Counted from the first letter of the stretch, positions 1-8,904 are shown. The stretch is 64,000 nt of DNA from Halorubrum rutilum (GCF_024494565.1 NZ_JANHDN010000001.1:592609-656608); one strand, 5' to 3'. The notes: generated by a model from the letters alone, not told the origin. Program-made: numbers and translations.

Positions 1-1111
1 GCGCAGCATCGTATTTCATCGTGGTCTCTGGACGCAGATGCCGGAGTTGAGCTTGCGTAGCCGCGAGGTCTTCTTCCCGAGTCATGTACGTCCCGACTGA
101 GTGACGGATAGAGTACCAACTAACGTCACGACGAGCAGTGTCAATCCCAGCGATGTCACAGAGTTTTCGGAGAAGCCTCCCGAGTTGCTTGGAGTCGTAC
201 GGCTTCTTCTTTTGCGTAAGCCAGAGTGCGTCTGTGCCATCGTACTCGGGATAGTGCTCTCGTTCCTGAATCCAGCGGTTGAGTGCCTTCGCTGTTTTCC
301 GGCGGAGAGACACCTCCCAGTTGGCCTCGTTTTTCGCTGACTCGTCTTTCGGGATGCGGAGGACGGCGTTGTCACTGTCCACCCATCCGGTTCGAGCGTT
401 CCCTACTTCGACCGGACGTAGACCGGCATCAAGGCTGGTCCAGACGAGTGAGGTGACCTTCCACGATGGGATGTCCGCCCAGTCGTCGGTGCCAACATCG
501 TCGACATCTTTCTCGTGATACTCCGCTACCAGTGGTTTGAGGCGCTCTCGGCGTTCCTCGTCGGTTTGGACAGTCTTGTAGGAGGGAATCGTTCCGTACT
601 CCAGCGCAGTTTGGCGTAGCTTGCGGCGTTCGTCTTCCTTGAAGAAGTCTTGGGGCTTCTGCGAGTTCGAGACGGTGAAAGCCCTGTCCGGCTCCCACTC
701 CGGCTCTCCGAACTCGTGGTGACGCCACTTGAAGTAGCGTTTCAGCGCGTGGAGCGTATGGTGCTTGTGTGACTGGCTCTTGTCGGAGTACGCCAGTCCC
801 TCGATGTACTGATTAGCGTGCTCGATGGTCATTACGGGCACGTACTCGTCTTTTTTCTCCCAGACGGCGCGTTCGAAGTAGCTGACGCGATACATCGTCC
901 GCTTGGCCGTCGCCTGCGAGTATCCCTCGATGTCTCGCGTGTCTTTGCCTTCGAGGAGGAGCCACTTGGCGAACTCCTCTCGGCGCTCTCGGTAGTCGAA
1001 CTCCTGTTTGGAGTCGAGCATCCGCGAGGCGGCCTTCGGGACGAGCGGGAAGGTTATCTCTACGGTGCGTTGCTCGAATGGACTCAAATCGTCGTCGGAC
1101 TCGTTTTGCAT
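1..1111 (-). CDS. Tyrosine-type site-specific recombinase (integrase), 3' end beyond window
   Basis: The minus frame is open from an ATG at 1111 to the left edge, giving 370 residues without a stop. It reads as a tyrosine recombinase: an N-terminal SAM-like DNA-binding part (about residues 30-150), then a catalytic domain with Arg232 (box I, LRPVEV), a candidate beta-hairpin Lys260, Arg336-His337 in YSIRH, His358 (LRH) and the nucleophile Tyr367 in MKYD. The box II His is replaced by Tyr333, which I recall in other haloarchaeal integrases. Only the last few residues should be missing. It lies 91 bp from a broken tRNA-Leu gene and reads in the same direction, so it probably inserted the element that extends to the left. 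Recombinase identity is secure; the element type (provirus, plasmid or other) cannot be seen. Confidence 0.9.
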   Translation of the reverse strand, partial: MQNESDDDLSPFEQRTVEITFPLVPKAASRMLDSKQEFDYRERREEFAKWLLLEGKDTRDIEGYSQATAKRTMYRVSYFERAVWEKKDEYVPVMTIEHANQYIEGLAYSDKSQSHKHHTLHALKRYFKWRHHEFGEPEWEPDRAFTVSNSQKPQDFFKEDERRKLRQTALEYGTIPSYKTVQTDEERRERLKPLVAEYHEKDVDDVGTDDWADIPSWKVTSLVWTSLDAGLRPVEVGNARTGWVDSDNAVLRIPKDESAKNEANWEVSLRRKTAKALNRWIQEREHYPEYDGTDALWLTQKKKPYDSKQLGRLLRKLCDIAGIDTARRDVSWYSIRHSVGTYMTREEDLAATQAQLRHLRPETTMKYDAA

Positions 1112-1202
1112 GGTTGGTAGGTCACGAGTCCATCAAAACCGAGGGACGGAACGGGAATTTGCGAGAGTGGATTACTGGCTTAGCGGCGCTTAGAGTGGCT
1201 CT

Positions 1203-1242
1203 TCTTGAGTCCGCCGCCGTTTCCGGGCTTGGCTACCCTCGC
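1203..1242 (-). pseudogene. 5' half of a tRNA-Leu (anticodon CAA), interrupted after the anticodon loop; likely attachment-site boundary
   Basis: On the minus strand the 40 nt starting GCGAGGGTAGCCAAG match the 5' half of an archaeal tRNA-Leu: acceptor strand GCGAGGG, a D-arm with the GCC...GGC stem, and the 5' anticodon stem GCGGA followed by loop CTCAAGA (anticodon CAA). The 3' anticodon strand TCCGC, the variable arm and the TTCAAAT T-loop should follow but do not. The integrase gene begins 91 bp further on. A TATA-like box 30 nt upstream is intact. I infer that integration split the tRNA at the anticodon loop, with the 3' half at the far end of the element outside the window. An intron-containing tRNA was considered, but no 3' half is visible downstream. 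Confidence 0.7.
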
Positions 1243-1268
1243 ACGCGACCCGGCGTTCGGTTCCGCAG

Positions 1269-1277
1269 GTCTTTATC
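1269..1277 (-). promoter_or_regulatory. TATA box of the interrupted tRNA-Leu
   Basis: GGGATAAAG on the minus strand is centred about 30 nt before the first base of the tRNA-Leu fragment, in the right place for an archaeal tRNA promoter. It suggests that the host side of the junction is the intact promoter plus 5' half. Confidence 0.45.
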
Positions 1278-1368
1278 CCGTCGGTTCGGCGCCGACCAGC
1301 CGCGCCTCGAACCCGCCAGACGGCGACTCGCCGAGGTCCACGGTCCAGCCGTGCGCGGCCGCGGCCGC

Positions 1369-2286
1369 TCACAGCGCGATCATCGCGACGCCGACGACGG
1401 CGAGGAGGGCGGCGACGAGGCGGACGCGGAAGTAGCGCTCGCCGAGGAGGACCCCGCCGAGCACGACGGCGACGATCGCCTGCGTGTTGATCACGGGCGA
1501 GGCGACGCTCGCGGGGAGCGACGCGAACGCGACGGTCGTCAGGTGCTCGCCGAGCGCGACGAGCGCCCCGGCCGCGACGAACTTCGGCGCGTCGCCTCGG
1601 GAGACGGCCGGCGGGGTCCGGACCGCGGCGGGGAGCAGGATGAGCCCGGCCCCGGCGAGGAGCAGGGGCACCCACAGCGTGCCGGGGATCGCGAGCTCCT
1701 GGAGCGCCACGCGCTTCCCGAGGTCGGCGACCGCGTAGCACGCCGCGCTCACTAAGGCGAGCTGGGCGGGCCGGGAGCGGGCCGCGCTCGCCAGGGGCGC
1801 GAGCAGGCTCCCCGGCTCGTAGTTCGCGACGTAGACGGCCGCCGTGGTGACGACGACCCCGGCGACCTGGACCGGCGCGAGCACCTGCCCGAGCAGCAGC
1901 ACCTCCAGCGGGAGCACGAACATCGGGACCACCTTGTTGATCGGCGCGACGTAGGAGACGTCGCCGTCCTCGATCGCCCGCAGGAAGAGCACGAACGCGG
2001 CCGCGGTCGCCGCCGCGGTGCCGGCGACGACGGCCGCCGCCGCGGGGTTGACCGCCGCCAGCGACCGCGCGATCGCCCCGGGCGCGCCGAGCGGGTCGCT
2101 CGCGAGCGCCCCCGCGCCGAGGTCGTTCGTCGCGACGGTCACCGGGAGGAACCAGGCGATCGCCGACGCGTTGATGAGCACCGTGAGCCCCGCCGGCGGG
2201 TAGCCGGAGAAGGAGCGCTTGAGCGCGAAGACGTAGGTTCCCCAGACGACCGCGGCCCCGATCGCGGAGAGGAGACCGAGATCCAT
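1369..2286 (-). CDS. EamA/DMT-family permease
   Basis: The protein has 305 aa and about ten hydrophobic helices in two similar halves of roughly 140 residues, the standard layout of the drug/metabolite transporter superfamily. The start [10 protein letters not shown] at 2286 opens directly into the first helix; longer reading upstream is low-complexity shadow sequence of the genes on the other strand. The second half ends in the typical EamA pattern ([20 protein letters not shown]). It should sit in the cytoplasmic membrane and export or import a small metabolite; the substrate cannot be inferred. It is divergent from the DUF309 gene at 2371, with 84 bp between the starts. Confidence 0.85.
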   Translation of the reverse strand: MDLGLLSAIGAAVVWGTYVFALKRSFSGYPPAGLTVLINASAIAWFLPVTVATNDLGAGALASDPLGAPGAIARSLAAVNPAAAAVVAGTAAATAAAFVLFLRAIEDGDVSYVAPINKVVPMFVLPLEVLLLGQVLAPVQVAGVVVTTAAVYVANYEPGSLLAPLASAARSRPAQLALVSAACYAVADLGKRVALQELAIPGTLWVPLLLAGAGLILLPAAVRTPPAVSRGDAPKFVAAGALVALGEHLTTVAFASLPASVASPVINTQAIVAVVLGGVLLGERYFRVRLVAALLAVVGVAMIAL

Positions 2287-2370
2287 CGATCGGCCCGACG
2301 CCCGGTCGCGGAAAGAAGCGTTCGATCCGGTCGCGAAACGGTTAGGTCGCTGGCCCCGAGACGCACCCGC

Positions 2371-2913
2371 ATGGACGAACACACCCGGGACCCCGGCGTC
2401 GCCCCGCCGCTCGGGAACCCGACCGGGTGGCACGCCGCCGGCGAGGGCGAGGGGGAAGGCGGTTCGGCCCCCGACGACGCCCGGCTCGCCGGCGGGCACT
2501 GGGAGCACGCCACGCTCCGGCGGGCGACCGAGCACGGGGTGCGGCTGTTCAACGCGGGCGAGTACCACGAGTCGCACGACTGCTTCGAGGACGAGTGGTA
2601 CAACTACGGGAGCGGGACGACGGAGAGCGCCTTCCTCCACGGGATGGTACAGGTCGCCGCCGGCGCGTACAAGCGGGTCGACTTCGAGAGCGACGAGGGG
2701 ATGCGGTCGCTGTTCGAGACCGCGCTGGAGTACCTCCGGGGCGTCCCGGACGACTTCTACGGGGTCGACGTGGGCGAGGTGCGCGAGACCCTGCGGGCCG
2801 CGCTCGACGACCCCGCGGCGATCGACGGGTGGCGGATCGCCCTCGACGGCGCGCGCCCGGAGGCGTACCCGGCCGACTACGAGTACGCCGAGCGGATCGA
2901 CGGGGCGCAGTAA
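2371..2913 (+). CDS. DUF309 domain protein
   Basis: 180 aa. After a disordered, Gly/Glu-rich N-terminus of about 50 residues it contains the DUF309 signature: [18 protein letters not shown], then a helix with [15 protein letters not shown] and a C-terminal part with [12 protein letters not shown]. The repeated His/Glu positions (HESH, FEDEW) suggest a small all-alpha metal-binding fold, but the biochemical function of the family is not known to me. The start at 2371 follows a TATA-like GGTTAGG about 27 nt earlier, suggesting a leaderless message. The next gene starts 39 bp downstream on the same strand and may be co-transcribed. Confidence 0.8.
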   Translation: MDEHTRDPGVAPPLGNPTGWHAAGEGEGEGGSAPDDARLAGGHWEHATLRRATEHGVRLFNAGEYHESHDCFEDEWYNYGSGTTESAFLHGMVQVAAGAYKRVDFESDEGMRSLFETALEYLRGVPDDFYGVDVGEVRETLRAALDDPAAIDGWRIALDGARPEAYPADYEYAERIDGAQ

Positions 2914-2952
2914 ATCCGAACGCGACTTACCCGCCGAGCGCGTGTCACGGGT

Positions 2953-3756
2953 ATGGACGTGTACGACCTGGGCGAGGGCGAGCCGGAGGTCGCGGTCGTC
3001 GGCGCGATCCACGGCGACGAGCCCTGCGGCGCCCGCGCGGTCCGACGGCTCCTCGACAGCGACCCCGACGTCGAGCGCCCGGTGCGGCTGATCGTCGCCA
3101 ACGAGGCGGCGCTCGACGCCGGGGTGCGCTACCTCGACGCCGACCTCAACCGGGCGTTCCCCGGCGACCCCGACGCCGACGCCCACGAGGAGCGGCTCGC
3201 CGCCGAGCTCCTCGACGAGATCGGGGACTGTACCACCCTCTCGATCCACTCGACGCAGTCCTCGGCCGAGCCGTTCGCGGTGATCGACTCGATGGACGAG
3301 GTCGCCCGCGCGGTCGCGCCCCACCTCCCGGTCGACGTGGTGATCCAGACCGACGCGTTCACCGAGGGCCGGCTCATCGAGCACCCCCACACGCTGGAGG
3401 TGGAGGCCGGCCTGCAGGGCTCCGACGGGGCCGCCGACAACGCCTACTGGCTGACGCGGGCGTTCCTGGCCGCGACCGGCGCGCTCCCGGCCCCGGGCGC
3501 CGACGGCGCCGTCGACGCGGGCGGCCGCGACGCGGTCGAGGTGTTCCGCCTCCGCGACCGGATCCCGAAGCCGGAGGCAGAGACGTACGAGGTGTTCGCG
3601 CGCAACTTCGAGCGCGTCGAGGTCGGCGAGGCGTTCGCGGCCGCCGGCGACGAGCAGCTCCGCGCCGACGAGCCCTTCTATCCCGTGTTGCTGTCGTCGT
3701 ACGGCTACCGCGACCAGTTCGGCTACGTCGCCGACCGGGTCGGGACGATCGAGTGA
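2953..3756 (+). CDS. Succinylglutamate desuccinylase/aspartoacylase-family zinc hydrolase
   Basis: 267 aa, typical of the short AstE/AspA family in the M14 carboxypeptidase fold. The zinc site is visible: His20 and Glu23 in GAIHGDE and His99 in LSIHSTQS. The LDADLNRAFPG segment (about residues 61-71) matches the family's substrate-binding Asn-Arg pair. Glu in TLEVEAG (around 137-143) is placed like the catalytic Glu. Such enzymes remove an acyl group from an amino acid, or a related amide group. The substrate is unknown and I see no arginine-catabolism partners nearby. Confidence 0.85.
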   Translation: MDVYDLGEGEPEVAVVGAIHGDEPCGARAVRRLLDSDPDVERPVRLIVANEAALDAGVRYLDADLNRAFPGDPDADAHEERLAAELLDEIGDCTTLSIHSTQSSAEPFAVIDSMDEVARAVAPHLPVDVVIQTDAFTEGRLIEHPHTLEVEAGLQGSDGAADNAYWLTRAFLAATGALPAPGADGAVDAGGRDAVEVFRLRDRIPKPEAETYEVFARNFERVEVGEAFAAAGDEQLRADEPFYPVLLSSYGYRDQFGYVADRVGTIE

Positions 3757-3816
3757 GCGCGCCGGCGGCCGAGCGACCGCCGGGCGATCGAACCGCGATC
3801 GGACGGGACGAGGCGC

Positions 3817-4215
3817 CTACTCGACGAGTTCGATCTCGTCGTCGCCGTTCGGGACCACGCAGACGAACGCGCCCGTCTCCTCGCCGTCGTTCCGGTACCA
3901 GTGCTCGACGCCCGCCGGGATGAGGAGCGCGTCGCCGGGGGCGACGACGCGCTCCTCGTCGCCGATCCCCACGACGTACTCGCCGGCGAGTACGTACTGC
4001 TCGTGCTCGACCGCGTTCGTGTGGCGGGGGACCGCGGCGCCGGGCGCGAGCTCGAACCGCCGCATCGCGAAGTGCGGGGCGCCGTCCGCCTCGTCGACGA
4101 GCACGCCCTTCCGGAGCCCGTCGGCGGCGTCGACCGCCTCGTAGCCGACCTCGTCGGCGCGCTTCAGGACCGCGTCCGCGGCGGTCGTCGCCTCGTCGGT
4201 GGTGGAATCCTCCAT
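3817..4215 (-). CDS. Cupin-domain protein
   Basis: 132 aa, one cupin beta-barrel. The first cupin motif reads PRHTNAVEHEQYVLAGE (two His, one Glu as metal ligands) and the second PGDALLIPAGVEHWYRN supplies the third His. The start MEDSTTDE at 4215 is chosen because a strong TATA box lies 26 nt upstream (4240-4247); a longer frame starting at 4293 would include that box. The protein may be a small metal-binding enzyme or a sensor. It is convergent with the preceding deacylase gene and divergent from the site-2 protease at 4350. Confidence 0.85.
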   Translation of the reverse strand: MEDSTTDEATTAADAVLKRADEVGYEAVDAADGLRKGVLVDEADGAPHFAMRRFELAPGAAVPRHTNAVEHEQYVLAGEYVVGIGDEERVVAPGDALLIPAGVEHWYRNDGEETGAFVCVVPNGDDEIELVE

Positions 4216-4239
4216 ACCGACCGATCGGCGGCGAGGAGG

Positions 4240-4247
4240 CTTATAAA
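4240..4247 (-). promoter_or_regulatory. TATA box of the cupin gene
   Basis: TTTATAAG on the minus strand is centred about 28 nt before the ATG at 4215. The spacing implies a leaderless transcript and fixes the start codon. Confidence 0.7.
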
Positions 4248-4349
4248 CGACGGCGGGACGCGGTCGGGGTCCGTCGGTCGGAGCGGCCGTCATGCGTTCC
4301 GGTCCCTCGCCCCCGGACGTTTAACCCCACACCCGACCAACGCGGGGAC

Positions 4350-5531
4350 ATGCGAGGACTCAAGATCGGGACGGCGCTGGGGATCCCGGTCAGGCTCAAC
4401 TGGACGTTCCTGATCGTGTTGCCGCTGTTCGCCTACCTCATCGGCTCGCAGGTCGGGATGATCGCCGAGGTGATGAACGACGCGCTCGGCGCCGGGATCG
4501 ACCCGGCCGCGCTCGCCGGCGGGCTCACGCCGTGGGTCCTCGGGCTGGCGGCGGCCGTGGGGCTGTTCGTCGGCGTCCTCCTCCACGAGTTCGGCCACTC
4601 GGTCGTCGCCATGCGGTACGGCTACGAGATCGAGTCGATCACGCTGTGGCTGCTCGGCGGGCTCGCCAGCTTCGCCGAGTTCCCCGAGGACTGGAAACAC
4701 GAGTTCTGGATCGCGGTCGCGGGGCCGATCGTCAGCGTCGCGGTCGGCGTCGCGTGTTACGCCGTGTTCGCCCTCGCGCCGGTCGGGTCGAACGCCGTGC
4801 TGTTCGTCTTCGGCTACCTCGCGCTGCTGAACGTGGTGCTGGCCGTCTTCAACATGCTCCCGGCGTTCCCGATGGACGGCGGGCGGGTCCTCCGGGCGCT
4901 GCTGGCGCGGAACCAGCCGCACGCGCAGGCGACCCAGCGCGCCGCCGCGGTCGGGAAGGCGTTCGCCTTCGTGATGGGGATCGTCGGGCTGCTCGGCTTC
5001 CAGCTGCTGCTGATCGTGCTCGCCTTCTTCATCTACATCGCCGCCTCCGGCGAGGCCCAGCAGACCACCCTGAAGGCCGCCTTCGAGGACGTCACCGTCG
5101 GCGACGTGATGACCGGCCGCGAGGACCTCCACACCGTCAGCGAGGACACCTCGGTCGCCGAGCTGATGAGCCGGATGTTCGAGGAGCGCCACACGGGCTA
5201 TCCCGTGCTCCGCGGCGACGACCTCGTCGGGATGGTGACGCTGGAGGACGCGCGGTCGGTCCGGGAGGTCGAGCGCGACGCCTACCGCGTCGACGACGTG
5301 ATGGCGACGAACGTGGTCGCGGTCGGCCCGGAAACGGACGCGATGACCGCGCTCCAGACGATGCAGGAGAACGGCGTCGGCCGGCTGCCCGTCGTCGACC
5401 GCCAGGAGCGGCTCGTCGGGATCATCTCCCGCTCCGACCTGATGACCGCGTTCAACATCATCCAGACGGGCGGCACGCCGAGCGTCATCAGCGGGCGGCG
5501 GCAGATCGGCGACGACCCCGACGTGTTCTGA
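4350..5531 (+). CDS. Site-2 protease family (M50) membrane metalloprotease with CBS pair
   Basis: 393 aa. The membrane part (about residues 15-230) carries the zinc-protease motif HEFGH (His79, Glu80, His83) and the distal NMLPAFPMDGGR with Asp176, the third zinc ligand. The C-terminal 140 residues hold two CBS motifs (VGDVMTGREDLHTVSEDTSV and VDDVMATNVVAVGPETDAM), which in this subfamily bind adenine nucleotides and regulate the protease. The protein should cleave a membrane-anchored substrate within the bilayer. The glutaredoxin gene follows after 43 bp on the same strand. Confidence 0.92.
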   Translation: MRGLKIGTALGIPVRLNWTFLIVLPLFAYLIGSQVGMIAEVMNDALGAGIDPAALAGGLTPWVLGLAAAVGLFVGVLLHEFGHSVVAMRYGYEIESITLWLLGGLASFAEFPEDWKHEFWIAVAGPIVSVAVGVACYAVFALAPVGSNAVLFVFGYLALLNVVLAVFNMLPAFPMDGGRVLRALLARNQPHAQATQRAAAVGKAFAFVMGIVGLLGFQLLLIVLAFFIYIAASGEAQQTTLKAAFEDVTVGDVMTGREDLHTVSEDTSVAELMSRMFEERHTGYPVLRGDDLVGMVTLEDARSVREVERDAYRVDDVMATNVVAVGPETDAMTALQTMQENGVGRLPVVDRQERLVGIISRSDLMTAFNIIQTGGTPSVISGRRQIGDDPDVF

Positions 5532-5574
5532 AGCGACCGAAAGCGACTCCTCGCCGCCGGCCGAACGACCGAGC

Positions 5575-5847
5575 ATGAGCGAGTCGGACGCGGCGTCGAC
5601 GGTCCCGGTCACGGTGTACACCCGCGAGGACTGCGCCCTCTGTGACGCCGCCCGCGAGACCATCGAGGAGACCGCTGCCGGGCTCGACGTGGCGATCGAC
5701 CTCGACATGGTCGACGTCGACGAGGACCCCGAGCTCGCCGAGGAGTACGGGGAGCGCGTCCCCTACGTGCTGATCGACGGCCACCCGGCGTTCAAGTACG
5801 AGGTCGACGAGCGCGAGCTGCGGCTGAAGCTGCTCGCGGCGTCGTAA
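5575..5847 (+). CDS. Glutaredoxin-like thiol protein
   Basis: 90 aa with a thioredoxin fold of the glutaredoxin/DUF836 type. The redox motif is Cys20-Ala-Leu-Cys23 after the first strand (VTVYTREDC), and a cis-Pro follows in RVPYVLIDG (about residues 62-70). It is cytosolic with no signal peptide. The likely role is thiol-disulfide exchange or a small electron carrier; the partner is unknown. It lies 43 bp behind the membrane protease gene and may share its transcript. Confidence 0.85.
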   Translation: MSESDAASTVPVTVYTREDCALCDAARETIEETAAGLDVAIDLDMVDVDEDPELAEEYGERVPYVLIDGHPAFKYEVDERELRLKLLAAS

Positions 5848-5885
5848 TCCGCGGTTTGAAAAAACGGGACTGGCCGCTCGACTCC

Positions 5886-6419
5886 TTACTCGGCGGCGTC
5901 GACCGTCTCGGTCTCCGCGCCGGGGGCGTTCGCCTTCACCTTCGTGACGGCCTCGACCGCGTTCGACCGGGAGGCGTACCCCTCCCCGGAGTCGGCGAGC
6001 ACGTTGCCGTTGCGGTGGCGGAGCCGCCAGCGCCACTCCTCGGCCGCGTCCTCGTAGACCTCGAAGGCCGCGTCGCCGACCTCCAGCACGTCCGCGTCCG
6101 GGACGTGGGCGCGGACGCGCTCGATCGCGTCCGTCGCGTTCGACTTCGAGGCGTACCCCTCGCCCGAGTCGGCGATGACGTTGCCGTTGCGGTGGCGGAG
6201 CCGCCAGCGGTAGTCGCCGCCCTCGTCCGCGTACAACTCGAAGGTCGCGTTCGCGTCGCCCGCGGCGTCGGCCGCCTCGTCGGCGTCGAGGTCGGCGACG
6301 GCGGCGTCGGCGGCGTTCGACCGGACGCTGTCGAGCCCCTGGCGGGCCTTCGAGCGCGACGAGTACCCCTGGCCGGAGTCGGCGAGCACGTTCCCGTTCT
6401 CGTGGACCAGCCGCCAGCG
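5886..6419 (-). pseudogene. 3' part of the DUF1508 repeat gene, downstream of an in-frame TGA
   Basis: The reading frame continues from the upstream gene without a shift after the TGA at 6420-6422. It encodes the rest of repeat 3 (RWRLVHENGNVLADSGQGYS) plus complete repeats 4 and 5, and ends at a normal stop at 5886. There is no convincing start codon or TATA box in front of it; the first usable codons are internal GTGs in the middle of a domain. If the TGA is real, these domains are lost or made only by readthrough; if it is a base error, this is the C-terminus of a 562-aa protein. Confidence 0.75.
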
Positions 6420-7574
6420 TCACTTCCCGGCCGCGTCGCGGAACAGCTCGAAGGCGGTCGGATCGACGCGGAGGTAGTCCGCGGCGGCGACGTGGTCGCG
6501 GACCGTCGCGAGCGCGCGCTTCGCGTTCGACTTCGAGGCGTACCCCTCCCCGGAGTCGCCGACGACGTTGCCGTTGTCGTGGCGGAGCCGCCAGCGCCAC
6601 TCCTCGGCCGCGTCCTCGAACAGCTCGAACGTCGCCGCGCTCTCCGGCTCGTCGTCGCTCGGGACCGCCACCGCCGGCTCCGCGGCGTCCTCTGGCTCCG
6701 GCCCGTCGTCGTCGGCGACGGGCTCGGCCTCCTCGACCGCGGTCTCGATCCGGAGGAGCCCGGCGCCGCGCGCGTTCCGCCGGACGCTGTGGAGCCCCTG
6801 CTGGGCCTTCCCGCGGCTGCTGTACCCCTGGCCGGCGGTCGCGATGACGTTGCCGTTGCGGTGGCGGAGCCGCCAGCGCGGCCTCCCGCTCGCGTCCTCG
6901 AACAGCTCGAACCGGGCCTTGCTCTCGCGGAGCGACGCTATCTCGTCGCGCGCGGCCGCGACGTCGGCGTCGAGCTCGTCCGCGCGCTCCTCGGCGGCGG
7001 CCAGCTCCTCGCGGGTCGCGGCCAGTTCGTCCTCCGTGGACGCCAACTCCTCCCGGGCCGCCTCCAAGTCGGCGCTCGTCTCGTCGCGCTCGGCGGTCGC
7101 CGCGGCCGCCTCGCCCCGCATCCGCTCGTAGTCCTCGTACACCGGGTCGGAGAGCAGCGGGACGACCGTCCCCGCGAGCCCGACGAGGAGCAGTCCGACG
7201 CCGTACAGCGCGATCACGGTCGGGTCGCCGGACGCGGTGAACCAGCCGTCCGGGAAGATGTTCACGAACCAGACGACGCCGAGGACGCTCACCGCCGTGC
7301 CGAGGTAGCCGAGAAACGTCCCGGTCCGCCGCAGCGGGAAGCGGATCACGGCCCCGAGCATGACGAACGGGGGCGCGAGCGCCGCGAGCGCGTACCCGAT
7401 GCCGCGGGCGGCCGTCGCCGATTCGGTGAGGAAGAACACCGCCACCCCGGCCAGGCCGAGCAGCACGCCGAACCCGAACAGCCAGTAGCCGTTCACCTCG
7501 TCGGTCGTCCGCGGCGTGCCGATTCGCCGTTCGTACAGGCCGCCGTTCCGATCCCGTTTGTCAGTCGTTCCCAT
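6420..7574 (-). CDS. Membrane-anchored protein with coiled coil and DUF1508 (YegP-like) repeats; ends at a premature TGA
   Basis: 384 aa as read. Residues 25-140 form about four membrane helices, followed by an Ala/Glu-rich coiled coil (about 150-220) and DUF1508 repeats with the signature RWRLRHRNGN and GQGYSS or GEGYAS. Two repeats are complete; the third stops after FELFRDAAGK where the others have a Trp codon. The start ATG at 7574 lies 25-33 nt behind a TATA box at 7599. DUF1508 domains are small dimeric folds of unknown role. The anchor plus coiled coil suggests a membrane-tethered oligomer. The gene is probably broken or mis-sequenced. Confidence 0.75.
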   Translation of the reverse strand: MGTTDKRDRNGGLYERRIGTPRTTDEVNGYWLFGFGVLLGLAGVAVFFLTESATAARGIGYALAALAPPFVMLGAVIRFPLRRTGTFLGYLGTAVSVLGVVWFVNIFPDGWFTASGDPTVIALYGVGLLLVGLAGTVVPLLSDPVYEDYERMRGEAAAATAERDETSADLEAAREELASTEDELAATREELAAAEERADELDADVAAARDEIASLRESKARFELFEDASGRPRWRLRHRNGNVIATAGQGYSSRGKAQQGLHSVRRNARGAGLLRIETAVEEAEPVADDDGPEPEDAAEPAVAVPSDDEPESAATFELFEDAAEEWRWRLRHDNGNVVGDSGEGYASKSNAKRALATVRDHVAAADYLRVDPTAFELFRDAAGK

Positions 7575-7598
7575 ACGAAGGCCTCTCCGGCCATCCGG

Positions 7599-7607
7599 TT
7601 ATAAATA
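7599..7607 (-). promoter_or_regulatory. TATA box of the DUF1508 repeat gene
   Basis: TATTTATAA on the minus strand, about 29 nt before the ATG at 7574. The good promoter indicates that the interrupted gene is still transcribed. Confidence 0.65.
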
Positions 7608-7690
7608 GGGGTCGCGGCGGCGGTCCTCTGGCGCTCCGCCGGGCTACCGCGACCCGAGCGTTTACCCGTCGAACGGTCCCTCGTACGGGC

Positions 7691-8887
7691 ATGTACGCGC
7701 TCAGAGGCGGGCGAGTCGTCGACGCGGCGGGAAGTCGCGAGGCCGACGTGGCGGTCGCGGGCGGCGAGATCGTCGCGGTCGGCGACGCGGAGCGCGTCGA
7801 CGAGGCGGTCGCGGGGATCGGCGACGGCGACGGGAGCGACGCGGTCACCGAGGTCGACGCCGACGGGAAGATCGTCGCGCCGGGGCTGATCGACGCGCAC
7901 GTCCACCTCATGATGGACGGGCGCCCGGACGTCTCGACGGCGGTCGCCGACAGCGACTACGCCGCGAGCTACCGGGCCGCGAGCAACCTCGAAGCGGCGG
8001 TCGAGGCAGGGGTCACGACGGTCCGCGACCTCGGGAGCCGGGGGACCCTCGCGCTCGACGCGGGCGAGGCCGTCGCGGCCGGCGACATCGACGGTCCCCG
8101 CGTCCTCGCCTGCGGTCGGAACGTGATCATGACCGGCGGCCACGGCAACTGGTTCGGGCGCGAGGCCGACGGGCCGGCCGAGGTCCGGAAGGCGGCCCGC
8201 GAGCAGCTGAAGGCGGGCGCGGACGTGCTCAAGTGCATGGCGACCGGCGGCGTCCTCACCGAGGGCGCGGTGACCGGCGCCCCCGAGCTGACGCCCGAGG
8301 AACTCGACGCGTTCACCGACGCGGCCGCGCCGACGGACACGCCGACCGCGGCCCACGCCCACGGCGAGGCGGGGATCAAGAACGCGGTCGAGGCCGGCAT
8401 TTCGAGCGTCGAGCACGGCACCTTCATGGACCGCGAGGCCGCCGAGATGATGGCCGACCGGGGGGTCTACTGGGTCCCGACCGCGAGCGCGCTCCGCGGC
8501 ATCGTCGACAACGGCGTCGAGGCCGGGATCCCCGAGGACGCCGTCGCGAAGGCCGAGGACGCCGCCGACCGCTTCGACGACGCCTGGGACCACGCGCTCG
8601 ACGCCGGCGTGCCGATCGCGATGGGCACCGACGCCGGCACGCCGTTCAATTTCTTCGCGGACGTCCCGCAGGAACTCGCGCACATGGTCGACTACGGTCT
8701 CTCGCCCGAAGCGGCGCTGGAGGCCGCCACCGTCGACGCCGCCGACCTGCTCGGGCTCGACGACGTGGGGGTGATCGAAGAGGGGTACCGCGCCGACCTC
8801 CTCGTCCTCGACGCCGACCCGACAGAGGACGTCGAGGCGTGGCGGGAGCCGGAGGCGGTGTTCGCTCGCGGCGAGCGGATGGTGTAA
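7691..8887 (+). CDS. Amidohydrolase (imidazolonepropionase/prolidase-like metal hydrolase)
   Basis: 398 aa, full length for the amidohydrolase superfamily. The metal-binding motif is His70-Val-His72 in DAHVHL. It is followed by Lys in LKCMATGG (bridging-Lys region), two later His in AHAHG and SVEHGTF, and the catalytic Asp in MGTDAGTPF. This pattern fits the Xaa-Pro dipeptidase/imidazolonepropionase-related branch. No histidine-degradation partners are nearby, so the substrate (a dipeptide or cyclic amide) is open. A TATA-like GCGTTTACCC lies 28 nt before the start. Repeat copy A begins just behind the stop. Confidence 0.88.
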   Translation: MYALRGGRVVDAAGSREADVAVAGGEIVAVGDAERVDEAVAGIGDGDGSDAVTEVDADGKIVAPGLIDAHVHLMMDGRPDVSTAVADSDYAASYRAASNLEAAVEAGVTTVRDLGSRGTLALDAGEAVAAGDIDGPRVLACGRNVIMTGGHGNWFGREADGPAEVRKAAREQLKAGADVLKCMATGGVLTEGAVTGAPELTPEELDAFTDAAAPTDTPTAAHAHGEAGIKNAVEAGISSVEHGTFMDREAAEMMADRGVYWVPTASALRGIVDNGVEAGIPEDAVAKAEDAADRFDDAWDHALDAGVPIAMGTDAGTPFNFFADVPQELAHMVDYGLSPEAALEAATVDAADLLGLDDVGVIEEGYRADLLVLDADPTEDVEAWREPEAVFARGERMV

Positions 8888-8904
8888 AAGAGAATCTTTC
8901 TCGG

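Noticed and set aside
1161..1242. A complete tRNA-Leu of 82 nt (ends CTCTCGC could pair with GCGAGGG)
   Set aside because: The apparent acceptor pairing needs a G-T wobble, and the 3' anticodon strand, variable arm and T-loop do not fold, so only the 5' half is credible.
2427..3923. Long Arg-rich frames overlapping genes throughout (for example 2427-3923, 28177-31317, 49261-52371)
   Set aside because: In DNA with a strong GC-third-position bias, long open frames on other strands are expected. They lack family motifs and promoters, and the overlapped genes are clearly real.
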